The notes beneath the pieces are model-generated. The model did not search any database. It saw only the letters and a program-made list of their open reading frames with translations, and was not told where the DNA came from. Below, one piece after another: positions 11,315-38,928 of a stretch of DNA of 64,000 bases. The stretch covers positions 496,001 to 560,000 of the forward strand of contig JAZARR010000206.1 of NCBI GenBank assembly GCA_037389465.1, read 5' to 3'. Source of the stretch: Baylisascaris procyonis (Eukaryota > Nematoda > Chromadorea > Rhabditida > Ascarididae). Both the position numbers and the translations under genes were made by a program. Position 1 is the first letter of the stretch; each line of letters begins with the position of its first letter.

Positions 11315-14300
11315 GCAATTAGACAAAAAATATTGTCGATATGATCCATTTTGTATGCGAACGGCGTAACCAATAGGAATAATGAGATTCAAAATGAGGA
11401 GGATACTTGGATGGAACCTAAATGGAAAACGTTTTACAATCGTCGAAAAAAAGCTGCGACCTCAATGAATGGAATCAAAACTGGAGGAAGAAAAATGTGG
11501 TCTGATCACCTCGAAGAAGGAGTCGAACGACTGCACAGATCGACGTTAACAGGTAAATCAACGGCACAGCCATATATACAGCCCTGTTCAATCATCTAGT
11601 TCTAAGTGCAAATTAAATGCAATTTCGGTTGCGACTGGAATTCGATGTAACCCATGATCGTATAAATTTAGTTTCCGCTCAGTGGCCGCCTTACTCCTGT
11701 CAGGACAAGTATGAAACCAGGTTCCTACTTCCACATAGTCATCGATCAAATCCGGTAGCCATCGCAACCGAGGTTGTGCTAAGCCTAGATTCCCTGATTC
11801 CCTTTCTTGCGCTAGTCTAAACATGTTTTCTGCCTTGTAGGCGAGTCGGATTCTGAACTCCAGTCGAATTTTCCTTCTCCAAGGAAAACTTTATAAAACT
11901 GAGTTAGCCATGGATTTACGAGTTCATGGCGATTCTACACTCCAAATTACTATAGTTTCGGCCACTGTCCACTTATCGCTGTGAATACAACCGTTCACAA
12001 AGCACATGAACATGAAAGCAATGTGGACGTGAAATTTACCAATAATTCAACTACATTTGCATGTTACATCCTAAAATAGGACCACACTATTTCCTGTTTA
12101 ACGCTTTCTTAATATCGAGAACGCTGTAAACCTGTGCAAACGGTTTCAACCGTAAAGGTAAGATAACCAGCATCTATGATTCCAATAAACCTGAAGTGCA
12201 AAATTACCAATTCACTAAAAATGAAAACTTTTCTAACCACGGGCAAGACAAAGCGAACGGTTTAATTTAAACCAGTAGAACCTCCCTTTAAGTCCACTGG
12301 CAACCAAAAGATAACGGCACTCGTCTAAGCTGTTCTGTCAATAACTTCAGATTCCTCATATTGGTTCCAAAATAAACTTATTAACTAACAATGTAGCTCG
12401 AAGGAGGGGTGTTGAAGGATGTTCGCTTACCGATCCTTGAAACTTCTGATAGTTTATAGATAAAAGGTTATGCAGATATTCACTGGAAGTGGAGAAAAAT
12501 AACGGAAATATGAGATCGTCATTCCCTTTATCCCCGCAAGCTCACCTTTTTCGGGAAATCCCCCATCAATGCTCCTTGCCAACCTGTGGCGTCTATGTCG
12601 AAACAACAACAGACAATTTAGATTGACTGTATCGGTTTGCAAAAAATGCATCTTTTATATTACAACTGCAAAAACTTTCAATAACAATTCAAAGATTAAA
12701 GCCAAAAAAAAGAAAAAAATTTTGAAACGATACTGCCAATGTGTAAATGAACGATTACGAAATAGAGTATAGGCCAATTTGACGCATTTTTTATAATAAA
12801 ATAATTAATAGCACAATAGCACTTATCGCTAAACGATAATTAATGCCACCCACATATTCAATACAATAAATGAAACTACAATATTGTGCAGCCATCAAAT
12901 ACGGGAATGAAAATAGGAAATTCTTGTAATATCCACGAATTTCCGGATTATTTATAAATTCTTTTTGATGGAAAATAAAATTTGTTGAAATCGATTCTTG
13001 AAACGAATTTTGCGAAATGCGACCTCGAGAGTTTCAAAAATTTACATAAGTGAGCAACGAATTGCATCATCATTTCATCACCGTAATAGCCTAAATATTA
13101 CACCAACACATATCCAACCATCAACCAACACAACAAACTCACATCAACCAACGCAGTGAATCACAACCAATATCACATTCGAAATAGTGCTTCGTTCAAT
13201 TGTGAATTGTATTGGCGCCGCATTCATCCATTCCAAATTGGAATTTAAAAAATTCGAAAATTATATCGATGCGCCAAAAAGAATACTGGCAATTTTCCAA
13301 TATACGGCAGAACGATCAGACCATCACTCATTTCTTCGACTGTGATCTACCAATAATTCGCGGCAACTATCCAGCAAAGAGGGCCGATTAGATGATGGGA
13401 TTTTAAACATCCTTGCAAAATAACGGTGGATAAGCATAAAAGTCGCTAACTAATGTCGGCTAGCCGATGTCAACCAGTTCATTCTTCGATACAACCAAGA
13501 GCAAGCAACGATTTGTCAAGAGTTGTCCGGTATTTTTACCCGCATTACCAGCCACAAACAACTTTTGTAATATTACCGCCAGTGAACAAATAATAAGTGT
13601 AGTTTTAGCGATGATTTCGCAATAAAGGTGGTAGATTTTGCATGGTTTCTACCATAATTCGTAGATGTGTTCATTGTTGACAAACTTTTCGTTTGTTTTG
13701 ATGCGAAAAATTTGTGATAGGAATGAACATAGGTCACTGATTGATCATATCATAGCATGTGCATCTTCAGGATTCCTCGTCTTTTACAACTTCATAAAGG
13801 GATGAAGGACGGGGATGGGGCTATACTGCGCCACCGTAGTACTAGCGTGATAGTTCTGTATACCGTACTAGTAGCTTCAATAAGCATCTTTCAGTGCTTC
13901 TCCCCTCTCCCGGCGGAAATGTCTAGAACCCGAACATTGGTGTATTGTGCAAAATTGGATGCATTATTCAACACTCTTCCACCTACATATCCACCTATTT
14001 AATGTGTCTTTATGCAACAGGATGTTATGTAAATGCAATAAAATTTCCTTTTCGCTCATGAATGATACAGCTTAACTGCTAAAAAAGAAGCAGTTATTAA
14101 ACTCCAAAAAAAATCCTTTCATTAAGAATACTCAAGGGTACTAGCGATTCTTGTTCACCGCCGATCATCTTTGCACAACCCTATTGAGCAGAAATGACAG
14201 ATTTTTTAAAATCATTAATCGTGTTTTATTATTTGCTAATTTTTTTGATTTGAATAAAAAATATCATATATGCATTCATCAATATTATATGTAATTTTAA

Positions 14301-15924
14301 TTTGCCGAAAAACAATCAATCAATTCCTCTTATGCATCTCTTTTAATTCTGCTTTCATTCCACTGAATGCACTAAAAAAATCAATCATACCTACCCTAAA
14401 ACCTTCCGTAAGAGCGCGATATTAGACTGTTGCTTGGCGCTTTCGTTGATCTACCTGGTCAGGTCGATTTCTTCGAGTACTGAAGTAGCGTAGGCTGAAA
14501 CTTAGTAAAGTTCCAACTCTCTATCACTTAACTAATGAGGGGATAGCCGACATTAAGCAATTATTAAATAAAGCGCTACATTAAAATCAATTATAGAAAA
14601 AAATGTTAAAGTCCCATATAAAAACATTGAAGGTCTAAACTGCCTATTAGATGTCAGACAAATTTCGTGTCTGTGCATATATGTAGAAGTTTGTCTATGT
14701 CTGTCTGTCTAGCGTAGTTTACATTCACACGTGTTTTTTCTCGACTAAAATGAATCGTTTACGTTCTTCCCAGGTAGTTGTTTTCCAATTCGTTGGGCAA
14801 GTTACTATAGCTAATGCAATAGTTTGTGTTGTATTCGTTTCTATCATCATCTTTGTGGCCTCAAGTGCTTTCACGTTAGTCACACTTCAAGATGTACCCA
14901 CCGTATCATCCATAAGTAGCCTTATCTTATAGTGTCTTTGTATTCAGCGTTTCTGTCGTTATAAGCAAAATATTCGTTCATTTATTTTCATATTTTTGTA
15001 CTTTACAGGTAAACTTAAATAAACTTGGAGGGTAGGCTGCTTGTTTATTCACTAAACATTTCAAAAAACCACCTGTAAAATGAGACATTTTCATTTGTGA
15101 TTATCACCATATCACTGATCGGCAAAGCTTTTGATCACTCATCACCCACTGCTTTAGAGTAAGTAATGAAAGGCGAGTGAGTCCATCGAACTGATAGGGT
15201 GTATGGAATTGTTCTCTACGTTAATATTAGACCAGTCACATTTCTTAGCTAAAATCGCATGTGCAAAGTTTCGAACTTCTCGAGTCTAAAATTATATAGC
15301 TAACATTATTGAGACCATGAGATGAGTTTCGGGGATTACAAGTAAAAACCTATAGCTATTAATGCAAAATCATCGCTGAAATTTGGATGCAATATTGAAG
15401 ACATTATAGTTCAGGGATTATAAAGTAAATTCCTATATTAGTTGAGGGATTATAAATTAAATTTTTTATAATTCTTTGATAATATCAGTTTTTATAAACT
15501 CTCATAATATCAGTTGGTCTTTTGCATTGTATGTCAATTCGCATTTTCAGGTGACAAGTTTTGATAATGTTCTTTCCTCCATCATGTTTCTTATTTGCTT
15601 AGGGGAGGTAGGGAGGAGGGAGAAAGGGTTGCAAAGAGGTAGAGAGATTTGTGCATTCTACAATTTTGCGTTTTTGGGGGGCATTTTTTTCGAAATTCAT
15701 CCAGAAAAATTTGTTAGCCATAATTTATTGTAGAATTATTTTCCCTACTTGAAGCTTTGGTCTGATACCTTCTTTGATGCTTTTTTTTTATTTCACCAAG
15801 TCTATCGATTCTTATCGGTTTGCGCAAACTCTACGAGATTCGATTACGAGTCTCATCTATAGTTTATTTCGTTGTTCTATATTGAATTTATTAACGCATC
15901 AATTGTGTTTTAAAAGTTCAAACG
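11315..15924. other. Divergent Ran/dyskerin intergenic region
   Basis: About 4.6 kb between the divergent Ran and dyskerin starts. The + strand is A/C-rich up to about 14.5 kb and T/G-rich after it, so the divergent promoters probably lie near 14.5 kb, with long outrons on either side. A hydrophobic 60-codon frame at 14750-14932 has no recognisable match. A tract related to (GTCT)n occurs at about 14660-14712, and three diverged copies of a roughly 30-base unit built on GGGATTATAAANTAAAT lie at about 15331-15470. No gene is supported. Confidence 0.45.
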
Positions 15925-15934
15925 CTCTTTACAG
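15925..15934 (+). promoter_or_regulatory. Probable trans-splice acceptor of dyskerin
   Basis: CTCTTTACAG ends at 15934, nine bases before the ATG at 15944, with no upstream coding exon in view. This is the pattern expected of a spliced-leader acceptor. Confidence 0.5.
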
Positions 15935-15943
15935 ATATTACAA

Positions 15944-18900
15944 ATGGGAAAAAAAGAGAAGAAATCGAAAAAAATCGATATTGGAGTATGTTTTATTTTC
16001 GTTTAATTTCCGCTAAAATAAGTATTTAAATATTTAAATAAAATAAATTAAAATAAATATTTAAAAAAACTGTAAATATATTAAAATAATATATATTAAA
16101 ACGGATATTAAAATAAATATTTAAATATCCGTTTTTTAAAAAAAAATGTAAATTCATTGCCACAAATTATATTTCTATTTTTCAAAGAAATAAATTTTAG
16201 TCATTTAGTTATTTATATGCTTAGCGATAATTTACTATTAAAAACAACACTTCAATGTTGCAAATTATATCCTTTCAATTTTTACTATGAAACAGTTTTC
16301 AATCTAGTTTTTTTTTCAGATTTAGGAATACTGTAAAAATTCAATTATAACCCCATGTCTATATCTTTCATTTTCCGGGGAAAGTGGGAAAATCTCATGC
16401 CCATTTATGATTAATAAATCCTTCGAATAAAATTGAGATCTGTTTTCGATAATCTTTTAATCAGAGTAGAGCATTTGCAGATGAATAACAGTAGCCGGTT
16501 AGGAACGTATAGAACTTTTGATAAATGATTAACTCTTTTATTCCTTATAAAAAGAAACAATAAGAAGGAAAGCATTCATTAAAAACATTAAAATTTCTCT
16601 AGTTGAAAGAAAATTACAATTATATCGTAATCATAAATTTTTGGCGGATTACAAATCTTCCTAAGCGGTAATTATGTCCTGCATGAGAGGATCAAATAAT
16701 TGTAGATTATAGATTCGATCTTTAAAGTTGAAAACTCTTATTTCATGGTCTTTAATTGAGGTTTAGTTTATTTGTTTGGCAAGGAAAAGGAAGAAGGAAA
16801 GCCCATTAGCATTACAAAATCAAATTTTGTTTTGATGTTGTGATATTCAATGGAGGTACTTCATGAATTCGATTGGAAAGAGGAGAGGTTGCTATTGAAG
16901 CATAACTTCTGAATTATTCGTTTTCAGGAGGTGCAGCAAGAAGGCACATTTACAGTGAAGCCATCGGAAGATGAAGCAAAACTTGAAACTTCAGAATGGC
17001 CACTCCTCTTGAAGGTAAATTTCTTTTCCTTTTTCAAATCTTGTTTAGTAGAATTATTTCTGTAAGAATGAGAAAATTTGCTTAGTTATTATCGTTTATT
17101 TATAGCCTAAATATAATAATAGTAATGAGTGGTTTACTTACTTGAATCGAAGAAAACTATACAAAAGTTTAATAAGGCTCTTAAGGTTTAATGCTCGTTT
17201 TTTTTTTTTTTTGCAAATTTGCATAATTGAATGCTTTTCCAACTTGGGCTTCCCAACAATCAATGTTTAATGATGTTAGTCTGCTCAAGCATCTTTTTAA
17301 GTGAAATGCCCTATGATAATAAAAGATAGCAGCTGGTACTATGAGTGAAATACTGGAAGATCGCTAATTTCTTGTTATTTTCGAACAAAATTTTTGATAG
17401 AGTTGTAGAATATTCTGAGATCATCGTCTATAAACGGGATAATACGTAATTAGGTGGATGAGGTTTGGATCTACGACAGTCGTGGACCCTTCTCTCGTTC
17501 TTCTTTCGTTCTACGGTTAACAAGGATAAGCAAATGCACACTTCGCATATCCAAACGTATCATATTCTGCACGCAGATCCACTCATTGTTTTCATAAAAT
17601 TGCAGAATTTTGATAAATTGAACGTACGCACCAATCACTACACACCATTACCGGAAGGTTGTTCACCGCTTAAGCGTGATATAAAGAATTATATCTCATC
17701 GGGATTCTTTAATTTGGACAAGCCAGCTAATCCCTCCAGTCATGAAGTGGTCGCTTGGGTTAAGCGTATTCTTCGAGTTGAGAAAACCGGACACAGTGGT
17801 ACTCTTGATCCAAAGGTTATCTTTATTCTCTCTTTTTTAATTTTATTGCGAAGTTTCCTCATTTCTCTGGTTTTAATTAAGTTATTTTTTCAGGTCTGTT
17901 GGGACCCTTAGGAATCCACGTAAATTATCAACACGAATCAGCAGTATATAATCGTAAACAATCACCACGAAATTTCAGTGTTTAAATTTGAGGCGGGTGA
18001 CATATGCAGTTGTAGCCCCCTTCACATGGAAGAATTATATAAGAAATGGGAAAGGGGGAAGCGGAATGCTGCAAAAGGAAAATTCAGTACCTCATGGATA
18101 GTGGCTTTCCAGCAATTATGTAAATATTAAGGCTAGCTTGTTAGAATCTTCAGTTTGGATTCGACTTGATCCGAGGACTTCAGAGTTGACCTTACCATTA
18201 CTTTATGATTTGTGGTCGCAAGTTTTGACCGTTTGTTCGCGTTGAAGCGCGATAAAAGGGTATTGTGGAGATAGGGGGGGAAGGGGGTGCAGGCAATGGT
18301 AACACTACAGAACCGCCTAAGACACAGCACTGAAAGTTTTAGTACATCATGAAAGGATCACAACAGTGGGAGGAGACATAGAATCCTCTCATAACATTGT
18401 GACGATTCTCTGTTTCCTTTCCCAAAAGCTCCAACAAAGTCTTCCTATTTGTTTCACTGGAATTTTGTTTTGTTTTGTTTTTTTTCGCATATTGACGCGG
18501 TAGTTTGGTTGGAAGGGGGGGGGATGTGGAGTCTCAGGGAATAACAGAGAGAGGGAGTAATAGGATGGAAAGGGAGTGGCGGGTCGGATCCACTGAAATG
18601 ATATCGAAGTCGCATTATTGGTATAATTATTTATTATTGCTGAAAACGACCACAATGTTGTTATTACGTTATCCCAATAATATTAATGATAACGTGGATC
18701 ATCCGTTTCAAGTAAATTGGGTACAATGCTCTAATATTTTATATATTTTGTTTTGTATGCCTTAATGCGAATTCTACGTTAACATGATTAACAGCACATT
18801 TCGTTGTATGACGGAAATTTTTCATAGCGAATTTTGTTGTTTTCAGGTGTCGGGATGTCTAATTGTCTGTATCGATCGGACGACACGATTAGCGAAATCA

Positions 18901-21900
18901 CAACAAGGTGCTGGTAAAGAGTACGTATGCATATTCCGATTGCACAACGCAGTTGAATCAGAGAAGAAAGTACGACAAGCACTCGAAAAGTTGACCGGTG
19001 CTCTCTTCCAAAGACCACCTCTAATATCGGCTGTTAAGCGACAATTACGTATACGTACTGTCTACGAGAATAAACTTATCGAATATTCACCTAATCAAAA
19101 TATGGGCATTTTTTGGGTGAGTTTATGCTTTATTATTGTTTTATTGAAACTTTTTAAAATGCACTTTAATATATTGTTATTTATGCCTTTTTATCATTAT
19201 TTGGTATTTGATATTTAATATTATTTGGTATTATTTACCTTAAATATATTGTTATAAAATATTTAAAGGGCTTAAAAGTTTTTTGGTATTTTTTCAGTAT
19301 CTAAAATGGGAAAATTTTTGACATCTACGAAGTGATATGACCGACTTTTGCAATTTTTAGCTGCAGTGAGAGGGATGATAGTGCGCTTTTCAAAGAGTTT
19401 CGTTGTTTCTTTTAAATTTTGGGTGGATGCCAAGTCAATTTTAACTCGGAATTTTTTCAAATATTCGCGAAATTTTAGTATTTCTCGCTAAGCTGTGGCA
19501 TTAACCTACTTGCTTCTTGGCAGGCATCCAAACTTAAAAAGAAATAAATCGTGCCAAGTTATGTGTAAATATACTCTCATGTGCAGCGAGAACCGATTGC
19601 AGTGTTTTTGGCAATCGCCACATTTTTTCCACTGCAGATAATTGTTGTGCTATTAAATTTTTCTGCGGTTATAGCTTTCATTTAAAATGAATTCGCAAAA
19701 CGCATTTTTTAAAGCATCTTGGAATTTGTTGATGTGTAATAGTGTAATAGCATTGGTACAGATCATTTCGCTGTTAATTGATATGTTATTGGCATTGGTG
19801 CAACAGAAGGAAAGGCCAAGGGACTTACATCACTCCCGCCACCCCCTCCCTTCCCATTGTTTCCCAATTGCTGGATGAAAACGACGTAATTGCGATTTAC
19901 GATGGGAAAGTCGTGATTAATGCCTCACCTTGTGAATAGTGGTTTACTTGAAGGGTATGCTTAGGGGTAATGTCATGTTATAAATGCGCTCTAGACTAGT
20001 GACGTGCTAAAAAACGTATATCAGCTCTACTTTGTTAGCTGATACTAGAAAACGATTGAAAATGCATTGTGGATTGACAGATGGTTTAGAATAGGATAGG
20101 AGATGTTTGAAATGGGGTAGTTCACTTGATTATTTTGCATCATTTTCATTTCTTAATTATTTCCTAAATCTGTTCACTACAAATGGAAGAGAATATACCT
20201 TTATGGTGTTTAAGGTGAAATGTGAAGCAGGCACTTATGTGCGAACACTTTGTGTTCATCTTGGTCTGTTGCTTGGCGTTGGTGGTCAGATGCAGGAACT
20301 TCGGCGAGTTCGATCCGGTAAATTTATTGTCTACATTAATTTGCTAACGAAATTTACAGTTGCTTGCAAAGGATTTAAAGTAGCGAATGGTTACGCCGTT
20401 GACTGATTAAAAACCACTGAAAGGCATATTTTTTTACGAGGAAAGAAAACGCGGTGAGGTGGGGGGAGGGGGTGATAGAGAGGTAGTGGCTTTGGATTAT
20501 AGGTAAGAAATTCTTCGTCCACAAATATTGAGGCTTTAAAGAAGTTTGGTTCTCTTTTTAAATCACGAAGAAATGGCCGCATCTCTCTTCGCGTGTTTGT
20601 GAATTGCTTCTTGATGGATATTTAGTGTATATTTGCAGGAATAGCACTTAAGGTTGATAATATTGCTGTCATATTTTTGTTGCTATTATATCGGTAGTTC
20701 ATGGTTGTTGTTGATAATGTTATAAATCTAGATAATAGGAATGATAAAAGAAAATGGCAGCACGAGCTCGAACCTCAAAATTTAGCTTGTCGAATGAAGT
20801 CACTTACCTGTTATGTCACACTGCTTTACGTTCTAAAGTACTTAACTCGAAGGTAAAGGTGACTTAAGTTAGTAAAATAGGTGATATAATGGCGACTTTT
20901 AAAGGGATAACGGGCGAGAAAGATCAGTTGGTGACGATGCACGATATTCTGGATGCACAATACCTCTACGATCACCACAACGACGAAAGCTATCTGAGAC
21001 GCGTTATTCGGCCTCTCGAAGCTCTTTTGGTTGCGCATAAAAGAATTATTATTAAAGATAGTGCAGTTAGTTTTTTTCTTTTTCATTTTTGTTTGAAGTA
21101 GAGATGTGCGGGAAAAATTGAAGGCTAGAAAGTACCTGAATTAACTTCATTCCCTCTGCCTCATACGACCAGGTATGGCTACCGTTCAGCTAGTATTGCA
21201 ACAAGTCGTTTGCTTATGGCTGCCGTTCAGCTAGTATTGCAACAAGTCGTTTTCTAAGTTTGTAATTTGTAACCTTTTAGTTCAACGATGTTTTAATTTT
21301 GACTCATCTTTGAAGTATTATTTCGGACTTACATTTTTTCAAATGCTTTTTGATACAGATCATTAATAAGCTATCTAGAGCAACTCATAGCCGTTTGCTC
21401 AACCATCTTAAAGACGGTTGGCGTATTCTTTTTGGGAGGAAATGGACCGGTAGCTTGGAATCTAGTTTATTGAGGACATGAGCGGGATGGATGAAGTTAT
21501 TTTAAGTTGAGGAATTCTAGGTGGTCGGCCAGACAACGGGATTTCTTTAGGCTCCCAAAATCAGTCCTCTTTAATGATTTCATTGGCATTGGAATTTATC
21601 TGTCACCAATAATATGAAAGAAAGAAGCTTTGTGTTATTTATTCGAAGTAATGGTTGAGAATAAATTTGTTGAGGTGAATGCGATTTGTTATGGTGCGAA
21701 GATATTATTGCCCGGAATGCTGCGTTTCGAAGATGGAATCGAATTGAACGAAGAAATCGTTGTTGTGACCACTAAAGGAGAAGCAATTTGCATTGGTTAA
21801 TTTGCACCTTTTCCCTTCTTTTTCTTTATTTTATTTGATCGGTATGGAATTTATTGATTTGCCTTAAAATAATTTCTGAAATACGCAAGGAGCTTTTTTT

Positions 21901-23943
21901 CTTTTATCCATTTTTCTTGTTATTATATCTCACGTTTTAAATTCAAACTGCCCTAGGAAAGGTCATCTAGTTTAAATGGAATTTTATAAATTTTGATTGA
22001 AAATCTCTTCTTGATAATTTGTAAAAGTTGCATGGATTTGTAAAAATGACTTAGTTGTATTAGTTTCTTAGGCATGTTTTTGCGTTTTTTTTTTATTTGC
22101 ACATATTACTGCAATAAAATATTCTCAAAGTCCTCTTTCATTAAAACTGGACAAAAAAACTCAACATTTCAAGGCGTTATTTGATATGTGAGGGGTGCTG
22201 TAAATATGCCTGACCTTTAATCGGAGGCGTGCCAATGATGGGGCGTGTTTATAGTCAAATTTTTATGGTGAGTAGCAGCTGTTTTAGAATACTTTGCCTT
22301 ACTACTTTCGCAAAATTTTTTTCAATTTCATAGACAATCATGAATACGACTGATGTTGTATTTCAGCATTAGCACAGATGACCACATCGACGATGGCAAT
22401 AACCGATCACGGAGTGGTGGCCAAGATTAAAAGGGTAATTATGGAGCGCGATACTTATGCTCGCAAATGGGGTCTTGGTCCCGTCTCAATGAAAAAGAAA
22501 TCTATGGTAATTGTTCGAGGATGTTTTTTTTTTTTGCTTTAAGATTCTGATATAACCAACCAGGAACGAGAGTAGAGAATTATGCTGACTCCGACATAAC
22601 TGGGTAACTGAATAATTTAGATGAAGGATATTACGACCCCCAGGGGTTTTATTTGTGATCGTATGGTGCATTGTGGCTCTGATTTTATACTCTCCTATTT
22701 TGTGGATGAAAAAATTGCGATGGTGCAAAAAACGGTAATGTTGCAAAATTTCTGACTGAGTCATGTGTTGGACTTATAATCAAACCTTCGGGAATTGGAT
22801 GCATTTCACTTTTTTCACCATTTTATTTCCTCCTTTCGTTTTTGAAGGTTATATATGAATACTTTTGATATTTCTTGGCATAGAGGAATTCGAACGTGAT
22901 GTTGTTGTGATAAACGTAGTTATCGACAGGTCTTCACCCTTTCCCTCTTCCTCCTTCCTTTCCCAACTTGAAGGTACAGGCGACGCACAAGGTCAGAAAC
23001 TTGGATTATTTTGCTGTTTGAGGGCCATTATTTATTGTTGATCTAGTTATTAGTGTTATTAATGGGATCCCTATTTCAGATCAAGCAAGGATTGTTAGAT
23101 AAATATGGAAAGCCTAACGAGAATACACCTGCGGGATGGCGATCAGCATATCATGATGTATCGCTGCCGAACGCAAATGGAAACGATCAAGCTGTCAGTG
23201 AAGGTGCAAAACAAACCGAGCAAGAGAAGCCGCCACAGGTATGCTTTTTATTCGTACTAAGCAATCGTTATGTGGTATCATTTTTTGGGTGAGATCAGGA
23301 AGAGGGAAGAGGAAAGCTAAAATATGAAGCATTATCGACTCCATTCTATCTATTTGAAGGGAAATTTACCACAACGGTTTAAGGATGAGGTGCACGAGAT
23401 GCTTGTGAAAATTAGATTCATATATTAAGAGATTCATATCTTAAAAATACGACGGTTATTATTGTTGACGGGGATGATTGGAGATGAGAACAAAGTGGAA
23501 ATGGGGAAGCTTTTAGCTGTGTTGTGCGGACATACATATATCCTACACTTTTATTGCGTGGTAAAAAATTGGCATATTAGGTGCAGTTGATGCATCGTGC
23601 ACATAGTGTGCTCGACAACTTATCGATGTGTCGGTTTGCAGCTTATTTTGCTTTTGTAAAAGACGTACTTATAATTCCATCCCACCCCTTCCTTCCTAAT
23701 CTACCTTTTTGGCCATGTTGGACAACACCATTGATTGTCGCGTTGTGTTGTTGTTGAGGAGGAGGAGGATGATTCCTTAAGTGGAGTTAGTGGGTTCAGA
23801 AGCTTATATGCACGGCTCGTTTCGTAAGCATAAGGGAAACAACGTTGGGATGGGCCCAGAAGTCGATGAAGATTTGCTTTCAGAAGGAGTCAAAGAAGCG
23901 AAAATTGGCCGAGTCATCGTCGAGCGATGAAGATAGCGAGTGA
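15944..23943 (+). CDS. dkc1: Dyskerin/CBF5, H/ACA snoRNP pseudouridine synthase
   Basis: Ten exons: 15944-15985, 16928-17014, 17606-17815, 18847-19116, 20215-20317, 20905-21065, 21675-21795, 22367-22506, 23080-23238, 23884-23943; 1353 bases, 450 residues, all phases consistent. Exon 1 encodes a Lys-rich start ([14 protein letters not shown]). The DKCLD-type region ([20 protein letters not shown]) leads into the TruB domain, with the catalytic Asp at residue 111 in [26 protein letters not shown] and [19 protein letters not shown] follow. A PUA domain covers about 285-360 ([20 protein letters not shown]). The last exon gives a short Lys/Ser/Glu tail, much shorter than the human Lys-rich tail. 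The enzyme isomerises uridine in rRNA and snRNA guided by H/ACA RNAs, with Nop10, Nhp2 and Gar1, and stabilises those RNAs. The tiny first exon is inferred from phase and acceptor context. Convergent with coronin. Confidence 0.96.
16098..16135 (+). repeat. Hairpin in dyskerin intron 1
   Basis: AAAACGGATATT at 16098-16109 is the exact reverse complement of AATATCCGTTTT at 16124-16135, giving a 12-base-pair stem with a 14-base loop inside a very AT-rich stretch. Its role is unknown. Confidence 0.7.
21174..21253 (+). repeat. 41-base tandem duplication in a dyskerin intron
   Basis: Two adjacent copies of a 41-base unit start at 21174 and 21215. The first 39 bases of each begin TATGGCT(A/G)CCGTTCAGC and end AACAAGTCGTTT, with a single A/G difference. 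It lies between exons 6 and 7. The near identity points to a recent duplication. Confidence 0.85.
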
Positions 23944-24611
23944 CGTGCATCATAGGGATGGCTACGTTGAGAAGGCGGATGGCTTGTTATATGATCGTTT
24001 TATTGTTGTTGTTATGTTGACTTGTTGAGAGATGTGTCTAGAATCGTCTTTTTCGAATACGGTAAACCTGTTTTGAACATGCCCAACTCCCTGGATTTGT
24101 TGGAGGTTGTATGTTGTTCATATTGATGGTATTTACGACGAAGCACTCTAGTATTTGAAAGCGTTTGTTATTTGCACAGAGCATGGAGATCAGCGACATG
24201 ATAAAGTGGCTTCTTTTCCAGAAAATTCCGAATTGTGGAAGAGACTGGTGCTAAGTTTTGCATGTATGTGTTTGGCCGAAGTTTTTTTTTTGTTTTTTAT
24301 TTGGGTGACACGACTTCAAAAATGCATTGGACATCGCATCCCACGCAACCACCTCTCATCTTTCGAGAATTGATGAAGGGCTAGAACTAGACAAGTAATT
24401 TCCCGGGTGGGGGTGCATAGGAAAGTAAAAGGAAAAAGACATAATAAAATCTAACGCCGACTTCATGACAGCTACCATCGAAAGCTTCGATTCTGGCGTG
24501 ATATTCTCAATCCCGCCACTATCCTTGATGCTTGAAATGGATCATGACGTTCGAAAGCTTTAATGCTTACAAAGTGATGAAGCGTTAAGGCACAATGATA
24601 ATAATAAAAAC
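23944..24611. other. Shared 3' region of dyskerin and coronin
   Basis: Only 668 bases separate the two stop codons, so the 3' UTRs of the convergent genes lie close together and may overlap. A + strand AATAAA is present at 24443-24448. No separate gene is seen; the frame at 24155-24373 is not recognisable. Confidence 0.6.
24443..24448 (+). terminator. Candidate dyskerin poly(A) signal
   Basis: AATAAA about 500 bases after the dyskerin stop codon and just before composition turns A/C-rich towards the opposing coronin gene. Confidence 0.4.
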
Positions 24612-38915
<14,304 letters not shown>

Positions 38916-38918
38916 CGT

Positions 38919-38928
38919 CTAGGCACAA
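38919..38928 (-). promoter_or_regulatory. Probable trans-splice acceptor of coronin
   Basis: On the - strand GTGCCTAG ends at 38919, three bases before the ATG at 38915. CCTAG is a weaker acceptor than TTTCAG, so the site is less certain than the others. Confidence 0.35.

Noticed and set aside
14750..14932. 60-residue hydrophobic frame before dyskerin
   Set aside because: Composition is what T-rich DNA gives; an internal CAG-GTAG site and lack of an acceptor leave no evidence for translation.
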